This document shows, one piece after another, positions 22,901 to 31,800 of a stretch of 64,000 nt of DNA. Origin of the DNA: Syngnathus acus (taxonomy: Eukaryota; Chordata; Actinopteri; Syngnathiformes; Syngnathidae); NCBI RefSeq assembly GCF_901709675.1, contig NC_051108.1:4932631-4996630 (forward strand), written 5' to 3'. Position numbers and translations under genes: made by a program. Every line of letters starts with the position of its first letter. Within the stretch, counting starts at the first letter, position 1. A model generated the notes under the pieces. The model saw nothing but the letters and a program-made list of their open reading frames with translations, made no database searches and was not told where the DNA came from.

Positions 22901-25569
22901 AATCTGCTGATTCTGTGACTCACTACCAGGAAGAACATCTGAGGGTGTGGTTGCTGGTCAGGCAATAACTTGTTTACATCACTTGGGCAACACTGCAGCA
23001 TCCCAGCACAATAAACACACTCCTCAGACTCCTAGATTTTGGACTGCCAGAGCAACTGAGGACAGCAATTTGTAATTCTACTACCTCAAGCGCAAGCTAT
23101 TAAACCAGTCTCAAGACACACTGAGAAATCAAACTTTCAACAAGGACTGCTTTGTCACGTACAGTAGTGCAAAACATCTTTCCACATTGAAATGAATGGA
23201 GAAATCATTAATCCGTTCCAGCCTCCACAAAAACAAACAAAAAATCATTTATAATGTTTTTTAATTGAACAAAAATAACACTATGTGATCTTGTAATTTT
23301 ATTTAAAATACAGACATAATATGTAAGAAAAAAATAATTACACAATACTTGCCACATTGCATCAACTAATAATACTCTTGCGATTTATTAAAAATAAATA
23401 TATTCATGATATAATAAGTTACAAAAAAATAGAATTAGGCAGTACTAGTCACATTGCACCAACTAACTCGCCATTTTAATACCATAATACTCAAAATTGG
23501 TTTAAATTAATTTGTGTGTGCTTTAATGAAAAATGTCATGCTAGCCTGCCACACTTCTTAACTAAACACGAATCATGGCATCCACATTCTAAGCCAAGAG
23601 AGAAAAAAAATATGATTCTAAAATAACTCATGAACTGACCGTCTACAAATGCAATAAGTCTGTCAGCAGTCCAGTCAGGCTGTAAATCTGAATGACACTA
23701 ATATACAAATTGCGTAACTAATATTTTGCTCAATATTCTTGTATTCAACCAGTACAGCATTCTTAAATGTTTTAAAGTGGTTGTTTCGGGTTGAGTGAAA
23801 ATCTGTTTTCTGTTTACATAATGAGGTGTTTGCATACATTTTTGGATGTGGGTGGCAGAAAAACATTGGGCAGCAATAACTACCTAATTAAAGCGGCGCT
23901 TAGTAACATGCACACATGTTCAGGATAGAGACACGTGCCCCCGACTTCCCTCCCTTGTTTGTTTACTGACTGAACCCGTCCCCCCCCTAAGGCACTTGTT
24001 CACACGAAGAAGCACCTGTTGTGTCGCCCCCGTGCAATCCTTGCACTGCAGTCGCAGCACATTTCAGCTCAGACAGGAAAGAGACTGTTTGGATTCACTC
24101 AGTGTGAATTTATCACAGACAAAAGCTAATGATGATTGTTTGTGTGGATGTGTCACATTGCAGCTGATAAGTGATCATCCATTGTGCAAATAACTTCACA
24201 GAAGGTTTGTTGTTTGAACACATCCTCTTAGTTTGGTGGACTACAATTTAGGTGAAAAACTGGAATAATAAAAATGACTATAAATTGAATTAAAATCAGC
24301 AATTAAATCTAGTTTAGACTATTTTAGAATTAAATTAATTCATTATAAATTATTATTAATAAATATGTATAATTTATTCATGTCACAAACATGTATAGAA
24401 AAATATTTTTTAATAAAAATAATTTAAAAAAAACGTGTTGACTACAGACTGTTGAATAAACAGCCATCTGATGGCAATAACAAGTGACTACTTGCAAACT
24501 TGTCCTAAAATTTGGCGCCTCCAATGTGCGAAGATTCAGTGTTTACTTCTAACGCGACACTCTACTTCTCAGTCAATCCATCATAATATTAAAACAACCG
24601 AAACCCGACTTTATGGCTCAGTCTGCATCAGATAGGAAGTGAATCAACAACAAAAACATGAGGTTTCCTGTTCTGCAAACCTTGCAGCTTTGTGAGACTG
24701 TCGAGACCTCACTGACCTAAAATGAGTGTTTATTCAAGGCTACAGACCCAAAAATATAATTAGAACTTTATACAGTATTACTTCTAAGAAAATAAAATCA
24801 TGAAAAGAGAATAGATTGAAGGCAGTTCCATTCAATTTAAACCCATAGACGTTTCGGTTCAAAATAAACCTTAAGTTCTACAGAAAATAATCAGGCCATC
24901 ACTTTGAACAATAAAGACTCAGTAACTGGTATTTCCAGTAGTTACGTCAACACAAGTACAGTAGCAAACAAACGTCCCACTGTTACCATTTTTCTGTTGC
25001 ATCGCCCACAGTTGAATAACTGGATACGGATGAGATGTTAATATAGGGGGAATGAATGGTCATTGTAATGGAAAACTGTAAACATGAAGCTTAGTCTGGA
25101 AACAATGGATATGCATATTGACGCAAGTATCGATAGTGAGTATCGGTATCACATTGATACCAATCCGGTAGTATCGAGCCTTTACCTTTATTCCTATGAT
25201 TTCAGATATTTTCAAAGAAACGTGTACAGTAATGGACATTTTAGAGTCATTCTGCTTTGTTTGGGGTTTTCTATCTAGCAAATAGCTGTTTAATATTATT
25301 TATGTGATAATAATTAAGTTAACTGCAATTTAAAATAGCATATTTTTTACATGGTATCGTGGATACGGGTTCTAGTATTTACTTGGTAACTGTCGATATC
25401 AACATCTAAGCTCTACTGGAAACAGACAGGAAAGGATGTGGGAGACAAAAATAGGCGCTGCCCCTTTAAATTGAGAATCTGTTGAAGGAATCCTTAGGAT
25501 AAGGAACAAAACCGAGTGTATGAATCAAATGAATGCACTCACCACTGCAGAAATACACATGGCAGACAT
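11509..25569 (-). CDS. TNFRSF21: TNFRSF21 (death receptor 6), complete coding gene
   Basis: Six coding exons joined in consistent phase: 25569-25543, 21432-20778, 19889-19344, 14510-14245, 12543-12297 and 11738-11509. They total 1971 bases, 656 residues plus stop, against 655 in human. Order: signal peptide (about 1-22), four TNFR cysteine-rich repeats (to about residue 210), a Pro/Ser-rich extracellular stalk, one transmembrane helix ([18 protein letters not shown], about 347-364), a cytoplasmic death domain (about 410-498) and a conserved tail ending [13 protein letters not shown]. Family knowledge: DR6 is a type I receptor signalling through its death domain, active in neurons, oligodendrocytes and lymphocytes, and reported to bind an APP fragment. 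The tail ([13 protein letters not shown]) is the DR6 hallmark. No frameshift or missing element is seen. It lies divergent to CD2AP, as in human. Confidence 0.96.
12023..12280. repeat. Period-5 satellite, compound
   Basis: About 258 bases of 5-base units that change along the array: ATAAT-type (12023-12060), AACGK-type (12060-12145), AACAT-type (12135-12160 and 12188-12220), then AATAT-type to about 12275. It sits in TNFRSF21 intron 5, roughly 20 bases from the exon 5 donor. The tyrosine/isoleucine-rich frames across it are artefacts. Confidence 0.88.
12297..12543 (-). CDS. TNFRSF21: TNFRSF21 coding exon 5
   Basis: 247 bases between acceptor tctttgcccag and donor GTTAGT (from 12296). Reads [20 protein letters not shown], a Gly run (GTGGGGG), and ends [12 protein letters not shown]. 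Residues about 499-581, the cytoplasmic linker after the death domain. Confidence 0.94.
13863..13948. repeat. 86-bp perfect palindrome with (AT)21 core
   Basis: Left arm gaaaatgttatgtgcttatt (from 13863) is exactly complementary in reverse to the right arm ending acataacattttc (to 13948). 22-base unique arms flank 42 bases of alternating AT. It lies in TNFRSF21 intron 4 and can form a cruciform or hairpin. A second, shorter AT run follows at 13961-13981. Confidence 0.92.
14245..14510 (-). CDS. TNFRSF21: TNFRSF21 coding exon 4 (death domain)
   Basis: 266 bases, acceptor tttttcttag, donor GTAGGA from 14244. Translation [20 protein letters not shown] through [20 protein letters not shown] to [13 protein letters not shown] is a six-helix death domain; the W in helix 1 and the helix 5 'ALQHWTIRD' motif are typical. 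Residues about 410-498. In family members this domain recruits adaptors such as TRADD. Confidence 0.96.
15628..15887 (+). mobile_element. hAT-like non-autonomous element, copy 1
   Basis: 260 bp beginning cataggtgtcaaactgaagg and ending tttgacacccctg, with an 8-base target duplication ctttacat (15620-15627 and 15888-15895). Contains the cggcccgccac and ttatgtggcc motifs seen in the other two copies. 8-base duplications are characteristic of hAT transposons. Confidence 0.8.
15910..16321 (+). mobile_element. TA-flanked MITE, family A, copy 3
   Basis: 412 bp with termini ccgtattttccggactataa and ccggacaatacgg, TA at 15908-15909 and 16322-16323. It begins only 14 bases past the target duplication of the hAT-like element. 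Confidence 0.87.
17402..17715 (+). mobile_element. TA-flanked MITE, chimeric subfamily B, copy 1
   Basis: 314 bp; termini ccgtattttccgcactataa and gtgcggaaaatacgg, TA at 17400-17401 and 17716-17717. Its core is not that of family A but contains tttggcccgcgggccggact and gaacacgcctgctgt (about 17570-17605), the end of a different, hAT-like repeat. Shares this with 21477-21784. Confidence 0.82.
18040..18180. repeat. Degenerate interspersed repeat fragment
   Basis: Blocks tatactgcttatccttg and caatcacaaggcacatatgg followed by accattcacacctatt resemble the common fish repeat containing 'cttatcctca ... aaccattcacac'. A related fragment seems present at 54640-54720. Assignment from memory only. Confidence 0.4.
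18843..19170 (-). mobile_element. hAT-like non-autonomous element, copy 2 (reverse)
   Basis: 328 bp from caggggtgtcaaactcg to ctttgacacctgtg, flanked by atctagag (18835-18842) and acctagag (19171-19178), an 8-base duplication with one mismatch. Interior is the reverse of copies 1 and 3. Confidence 0.82.
19344..19889 (-). CDS. TNFRSF21: TNFRSF21 coding exon 3 (stalk, transmembrane, juxtamembrane)
   Basis: 546 bases, acceptor tctcaactcag, donor GTTAGT from 19343. It opens [11 protein letters not shown], passes through a Pro/Ser-rich stalk, then [20 protein letters not shown] as the single membrane helix, followed by basic KRSSHVLKK and [11 protein letters not shown]. The positive residues after the helix place this side in the cytoplasm. 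Confidence 0.95.
20003..20333 (+). mobile_element. Pogo/Tigger-like MITE, copy 1
   Basis: 331 bp starting cagtgatccctcgctacttc and ending cgagggattactg, flanked by TA (20001-20002 and 20334-20335). The cagtnatccctcg terminus and TA target match what is known of pogo/Tigger-type Tc1/mariner elements. No transposase frame. Located in TNFRSF21 intron 2. Confidence 0.82.
20778..21432 (-). CDS. TNFRSF21: TNFRSF21 coding exon 2 (cysteine-rich domains)
   Basis: 655 bases, acceptor tcttcctcag with a good branch-point candidate tactaaac about 25 bases upstream, donor GTGAGA from 20777. It completes the signal peptide ([16 protein letters not shown]) and encodes four TNFR repeats: [55 protein letters not shown] and [14 protein letters not shown] mark them. 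Residues about 10-228. Confidence 0.95.
21477..21784 (-). mobile_element. TA-flanked MITE, chimeric subfamily B, copy 2 (reverse)
   Basis: 308 bp; termini gcgtattttccgcactacaa and gtgcgggaaatacgg, TA at 21475-21476 and 21785-21786. It contains caggcgtgtccaaagtccgg (about 21592-21611), the captured hAT-like end. It ends 44 bases upstream of TNFRSF21 exon 2. Confidence 0.82.
21785..25542 (-). other. TNFRSF21: TNFRSF21 intron 1, distal part
   Basis: No coding exon recognised. AT-rich stretches (23250-23420, 24290-24440), a degenerate segment with atcgatagtgagtatcggta (25129-25148) that looks like an old repeat, and otherwise unremarkable sequence. Confidence 0.6.
25543..25569 (-). CDS. TNFRSF21: TNFRSF21 coding exon 1 (start codon)
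   Basis: Nine codons MSAMCISAV from ATG at 25567-25569 to donor GTGAGT starting at 25542. Joined to exon 2 they give a hydrophobic signal peptide [21 protein letters not shown] second in-frame ATG at residue 4 is an alternative start. Confidence 0.85.
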
Positions 25570-25779
25570 TGTGTTGTTGATGATGTACAGAACTCAGATG
25601 AGGTTCAAATAAACGCCCTTGTCCAAGTTGACAAGACAAACATCATCTTCATCCTATCCTCCTCAATGCACTATGGAGGAGCTTGTTCAGCTGCAGTGTT
25701 TTAAAGTCTGGGTCCTCAGATGGAGCGGTTTAAGGTAGTCAGGCATGAGGGCTTGTCTCACAAAGAATGCTGTGCTAAT

Positions 25780-25935
25780 TCCCATCGCGGTGATGGATGA
25801 GGGCCTCACGGGCACCGCCGTTTCGCCCCGTGCACGCTTGTTGAGTGAGCAGTGCGGCGCCGCGTCCTCTCGCTGCGGAGCACAGCGGACACTCTGATAC
25901 GGTGACGTCAACGGTGGGGCGTGGTTAAGGGTGCT
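25780..25935 (-). promoter_or_regulatory. TNFRSF21: Candidate TNFRSF21 promoter/5' UTR, CpG-rich
   Basis: A CpG-dense island-like stretch (for example gtgcggcgccgcgtcctctc) in an otherwise A+T-rich region, 210-365 bases upstream of the TNFRSF21 start codon. No TATA box chosen; transcription start unknown. Confidence 0.45.
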
Positions 25936-26218
25936 AAGAGCACGTGTAGCCAATTCTCTGAGCTTTGCGTTCACGGTATCGATTGTGCATTTAGTAGAAT
26001 ACCACATTTCAATTCAAAATAAATTCACAAATAAAATAATAAATTGGACAGATTAGACCCCCCCCTAAAAAAAAAAATCTTGTCATTTTTTTAGGTCACA
26101 AAAATGTGCCATTTGAACCGGGGTGTGTACACTTTTTATAACCATTGCACACAACCAACACAAAAAGAGAAATAAAGAACAGTTTTACATCCAAATGGGT
26201 AAAGGTTGCATTATTGCA

Positions 26219-26546
26219 CAGGTGTCAAACTCAAGGCCCGGGGGCCAGATACGGCCCGCCACATCATTTTATGTGGCCCGGGAAGACAAATTGTGCATCA
26301 AATTCGTGTGTCATTACTAGAATTGCAAAATTGTCTTCACTTTTAATAATATATATATATTTTTATATTTGACCAGTTTTTACTCGTCTGATTTGAAAAC
26401 GAGTTATTTGTCAGTTTGTTTTGTAGCTTTTACTGTATATAATATGAGGTGCTCATACATTTATTTGGGTTGACAGTCATAATGGCCCTCCGAAAGAAGC
26501 TATGACTACAATGCGGCCCGCAAAAAAAAAATGTTTGACACCCTTG
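26219..26546 (+). mobile_element. hAT-like non-autonomous element, copy 3
   Basis: 328 bp starting caggtgtcaaactcaaggcc and ending tttgacacccttg. Flanked by cattattgca on both sides (26209-26218 and 26547-26556). The interior is the same family as 15628 and 18843. Confidence 0.82.
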
Positions 26547-27286
26547 CATTATTGCATTCAAGTCGAGAAGCACAAGCAGTGTACAGCAGTGTATATTATC
26601 AGAAACCACCTCCTAAACTTCACTAATCTGATATGTGTCAGTGGAGCAAACATGGTGGTTCCGTCATCTGTTCTGTGCAGTCTACTATCCAGTTAGCATC
26701 CTTCTACCCAGATTTCGAGACATGACGTGTGCAGTGTTTTAGCCCTTTGGATAGCCGCAGGCCTTGCTGCAAATAGCAGCAGCTGATAAGCGAGTCCATC
26801 TGCCCGGCACGTGGAACGAATGGGAGTAGACATGAAGCACAGGATGGTGAGGGTGGGTGGAGATAAAGGGATGAAGAGTAATTCTTTGCTTCTGCTCGTG
26901 AGGGAAAATCCGTATGAGAAGTAGGTCAAATTCAGCAGAAGTAAGGAATTAAAGCAACATCATCCAAGAGAAATACTGAATGTTATTACAGTGCGTGATA
27001 GGATTGGTTCATTGCACATCCTGACCAACACTTTTGCTTACTCATCCTGCAGAACAGAGTTGACATTCAGCTGGGCAAACTACTCCAATAGCTGCAGGGC
27101 ACCACATATTCTCACACTGCAGTTAGTGAGTGATGGAGGTTGTGGTTTTAGAGAGCACAAATGAATGCAATCTTGGTTTGGTGTATTTGTTACATTCCCT
27201 ATGTCAAATATCAAATCAAACACATTGGATTTGTTTAGAGTTTAGGATCTTGTCCTGTGAATCTATAATTCCACTCAATAGAGCTG

Positions 27287-27288
<2 letters not shown>

Positions 27289-27320
<32 letters not shown>

Positions 27321-27339
27321 TAATAATAATAATAATAAT
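27289..27339. repeat. (AAT)n microsatellite
   Basis: About 17 AAT units with one interruption at aaata. Confidence 0.92.
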
Positions 27340-28255
27340 GCTTTCCTACATGTGCAAAAATGCAGAGAAACGATTTACATTCTACATTATGAAACAATTA
27401 TTGTGCAAATATAATCATGTTAAAATATAGTTTGCAGAGCATTGTGGATGAAAAGTTGAATTCAAATTGTTTGGCTTCACATGTTCAGATCCTGCACACA
27501 CTTAAAGTGAGAGTGCCACTGCCACCTACTGTCGTAAATGAACGACTACACTTTACTTACACTGGGAATGTAATGACTGTTTTTTCCTTTTTTTACTCTT
27601 CACATGCAGACAATGGGCAGCAGGTGGCGACAATGCCTCACTTGCTTACCTGGCCTGACCCTGGTTTCATTTTTTTAATTTTGCTATTGAGAAGACACAT
27701 TTACCGGAAGCTGCCCCCCAAACAGTGAACACAAGACCTAATTTCCAGACTACATTTCCAAAATTCCAGACTCATCTACAAACTGTTTAATTTGTTTGAT
27801 CACAAGAGTGCATCTCTACAATTTATATGGGGAAGATGGGGAAATGGAGCTTCAAATTTGGTTCATGAACCAGTTACTGTATTTTTTGACTCTTCTAGAT
27901 ATGGACTGTCAACCAGTGGTCCGCGGCCCATCAACTTTTTCTAGCCAATGGTGATTCCTGACTGCCTAATGACTTTTTCACGTGGTTCATGAGGCAAATC
28001 TGAAGCTTCATTTATCCATCAGTACCAATTAATAAAACGTGAGTTAATGCACATCTCAATAGATGGGATGATTCATGATCGATTTTAACGTGGAGCGATT
28101 TGGTTCACTTCTGTGGGATTCTGATTCGATTCGGTTTCAGTTCATTGAGTTTGTTGTTGTGATTTTACATAGATATGAATGATCTTGTCAGAACTGGAAA
28201 AGTGTCATTTCTTAAAGATAAAAATCTTGATAATGTACCTATTTTTTAAAGTGTG

Positions 28256-28258
<3 letters not shown>

Positions 28259-28308
<50 letters not shown>
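28259..28308. repeat. (TTGA)n microsatellite
   Basis: About 12 perfect tetranucleotide units (gattgattgatt...) 600 bases upstream of the CD2AP start. Confidence 0.92.
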
Positions 28309-28309
<1 letters not shown>

Positions 28310-28436
28310 ATGATTCAACGCACTTTCTGATTCAAATCGGTTTTTGTTACACACCTAATGGTATACAGGAATATTTGCCTGTATTGATTTATTATAATAT
28401 TTTTTTTTTGTTCTGTCGGTAATTAATCTTGGGGGA

Positions 28437-28567
28437 TACCCGGAATAGCTCACGCAGAGTGACAACCGATTCATTTGCTGAGAGGAGGAATTCGTAGCAA
28501 GGATCAAAATTCCAACATTCCTCTCGCGGGACTTCCCCTCCGGCTTTGAATCATCGCGAAGTTTTGT

Positions 28568-28604
<37 letters not shown>

Positions 28605-28894
28605 GCAGCCGGGTGCTAGCAACCCGATGGAGGCAAGTCCAAGAAAGGTGGAGACTCCTGCTCAACTTCCTGCACAATACTCTTGAAGCACCGCCAGGAG
28701 AGAAGAAGGGAGGCTTCTGCTTGGGCAAGGGCGAATGGATATACGGCTTTCTTTTTCCCCCCTAATTACTACCACATCGTAGTTGTTAACCATTTATACG
28801 CCCATCTACCTGACTTGTAGCTCGCTAGTTAGCCGCGAGGCTGCTGAAAAGGAGACGTTTGATAATAGCAAAGGCGGTGGTGCGAAGGACAGGA
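28437..28894 (+). promoter_or_regulatory. CD2AP: Candidate CD2AP promoter/5' UTR
   Basis: CpG-bearing stretch (acattcctctcgcgggactt, aatcatcgcgaag) interrupted by a 29-base T run (28574-28602). Immediately after it is gggtgctagcaaccc (28608-28622), nearly palindromic and similar to half of an RFX X-box. The transcription start is not visible. Confidence 0.45.
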
Positions 28895-28898
28895 ATGG
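28895..28898 (+). CDS. CD2AP: CD2AP coding exon 1 (start codon only)
   Basis: ATG plus one G before donor GTGAGT (28899). Joined to exon 2 it reads [17 protein letters not shown], the start of SH3-1. Family members also have a minimal first coding exon. Confidence 0.85.
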
Positions 28899-31800
28899 GT
28901 GAGTTTTCCATGATGTGGCGCTTGTGTTGTTTGCCTGTCTGTGCGTCTGTGTGTTTTTAAACGTTTCTTATGGTCACACTGTACACAAGTAAAGCCCCAT
29001 AAAGCATTCAAGCCTAATGTCCGGGGTCTTAAGTCATACTGTAAGCGTTTGACGAACGGTGGTTAAAGTAAGCAATCCACTTAGGTTAGCCTAGCCTAGG
29101 AGAATAGCAAGCTAGCAAAGTCAACGGAATAAAACGCCTACTCCTCGTCTGCATTTCTCGCAATGTTGACGTAAACAATCCCAAAAGTGTGTCTAAATCA
29201 CGGACTGCACTCACAGAACGGGTTTTTATGTATGAACTTAAATAGTGTGATGTTGGCTGTCTGAGTCGAACTAACTTAACAATCAGGCAACTTAATTTAG
29301 TTGATGTTAAGATCAAGGTTTAAATTGACAGTCATAGAATGTTTTTTTTTTTTCGTTTCGGATATAATTGATATTTGTCTTAGGTAGCTGAGTTGTGTCC
29401 ACACACACTTTTTTTTATTTATTTTTTTTTTTTTTACACCAGACTGAGCAACTCTGCTTGTCAAAGTGATCTATGAAGTCGTTAGCGTAGCATTCCACTT
29501 GAAATTATATTTCACATGTCTTATGAAAGAAATAAAACTTGGAATGCTTTAAAGCACTGTTTTTGGCAATGCCAAGCTATTGTAAAAATGTATGAAGTGA
29601 TTTTTGGTCATTATAAAATGAAAAATGTCTCAATCAGCTCATAAATTCAATTTTCACTTGCTGTTTTTGAGTTTACTGTTATATCGGTCTAAATAAATGT
29701 ACCTCTAGTTGTACATTGCTTTTAAAATGGAGATTAAACTGAAGAAAGGAGGTTGATCTGTATAATTTAAGTTATACAATGCTTTTGCTTTAAATTCAGA
29801 CTGTTATTCTGATGTTTTATTCATTTTCATGTTCTGTCAGTTTATTACATGGATTTGCTTTACACCTAACATGGCCACTGAATATTGAAAGTCTTCTGCA
29901 CAGAATTATGCAACCTTCCTGCCGCATCTCTTGAGGCGGCTGTGTGACAAAGATGTGCATGTGGTTGTGTGCAGTTCTGTAACTCTGCTATGTTGCAAAA
30001 CAGGTTTTAAACCTGTCATGGACAACAAAGGGTATTTTTAAGAGATTACTGCAATTCACGTGTGTTTTTATGAAATGCTATAAAAAATAAAGTAGCTTGG
30101 CTTGTGTTTATAAATAGCAGTACTTGAAAAATAGGTGCAGTACTACACAAGTGCACAGAATAAATAAAAAATAAGATTTCCTGATGAGGTGATTTTTAAC
30201 AATTATTTTTTCGACATTCTTTAAAAATATTTCTAGTCATTTGTCGAAGATTAATTTAAAAAATGGAGACGTTTCACAGATCATCACTGCTATGTTTGTG
30301 AAATGTTTAGTTTAAAAGTAAAATATTTGCGCATATTTAAAAAAAAAAGGAAAGATTTTCTTCTTAAATCCGTGGGAGACATTTTGTTGAAGTCACCCAC
30401 GTCTTCAGTAGGCAATTTGTTTTTCTTTTCAAGCATGACCAAGCTTATATGTACAACCGAAACAACCCACATGTATGAAACAAAAGTGACATCAGCAACA
30501 CAGAAATAAACAAATATAAAATGTGGTAAAGAGGCGCTTGCGTACCAAATTTAGACTAGTTTGAAGTAACCGCTGATTTTGTATTTTGAGGGTATCCGTT
30601 TTGTAATCGGTTTTGCAATTATTGTTCACTTCCTGTCAACAGAAGTTGCGACTTTGAACAAACATATATTTGAAAATGCATTTTAGGTTACGATTTTTTT
30701 TCAAAGGACATCGTTTGGTAGCTCACTCTAGTTTTTTTCCCCCAGCTAGATTGTAGATAATGTACTTCTCATTGAGGTATGCTTTTCTTCAGTTGGCAAA
30801 TGGCTGAGGGTCGTTTGAGCTGTGTTTGAACATGTCTGTGTGTAACTCTAGTCGTTTCTCTTTCTCTGTCTCTCTGAGCTGTGGTGGCTGCATACCTGTG
30901 ATAAACAGTAGATAAAGTTAGAAAATGAAAATATGATCATTGAAAATGACTTAGGGATTTAATTCTATTTTCAATAGTGGTATAGTTGTATAAAACTAGA
31001 TAAATTAGGAGTATTTCTTCAATAAACCTTTATTGAGAAGCTTAAGACAAAATGATGGTCATGGCAGAACATGAAATAGTTTTAAAAGCGTAGCTGTGCT
31101 CTCGGAACAATTGACTGTGCAATGTCAGATGTATTTAATGAGCGGGTTCAAGGAAAGAAACGTCATTGGAAGGTTTGCTAAATTTACACCATGGGGTTTG
31201 TGAAATGTACATTTCCTGACAGACTGTATAATGTATGAAAACCAAAATGTGAGGCGCCGTGCAGACTTCCGGCTTTCGCATAGAAAAGACCAAACAGAAA
31301 TAAATGAATGAAATAATAGATTCATTCAAATGATTTGACTCATTTAGTACTTCAAGTGTTTATTTTTCATTTATTTACTTTCTATTTCATATTGTCTGCG
31401 TTTGATTATTGTGTCAGGCCCCTTCCAGCATTCTTACCTTACCGCTCCTCTTTTGTTTTCCTCTCTACGACCGTGGTGTCCGGAGCAGAGGTTGTAGTGG
31501 AGTTTGACTACGAAGCACTCCATGAGGATGAGCTGACCTTGCGAAAGGGGGACTTGATCAAGAACGTATGCCGCATAGAAGAGGATGGCTGGATGGACGG
31601 AGAACTCAACGGGAAAAGAGGACTCTTTCCTGACAACTTTGTGAAGGTAAAAAGCAAAGGCCAGATTGGATATTGCAAAAAAAAAAAATCTATACAGATG
31701 AGCGACAAAGAATCACGTTTTAACCTCTATCAAGCAGTAAAGGCCTGGAAAAACATTTCAAATGGAACAGTCAATACCCCTAAATGAAATGGCTGCAGGC

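Larger units (their letters stand above)
26557..28430. other. Divergent intergenic region TNFRSF21-CD2AP
   Basis: Holds an (AAT)n microsatellite (27289-27339), a fragment with accagtggtccgcggcccat (about 27915-27934) resembling another hAT-type end, a degenerate repeat (28060-28150), and a (TTGA)n tetranucleotide array (28259-28308). No gene seen. Confidence 0.6.

Noticed and set aside
28504-28728. A poly-Lys minus-strand frame
   Set aside because: It translates the T29 homopolymer and flanking promoter DNA.
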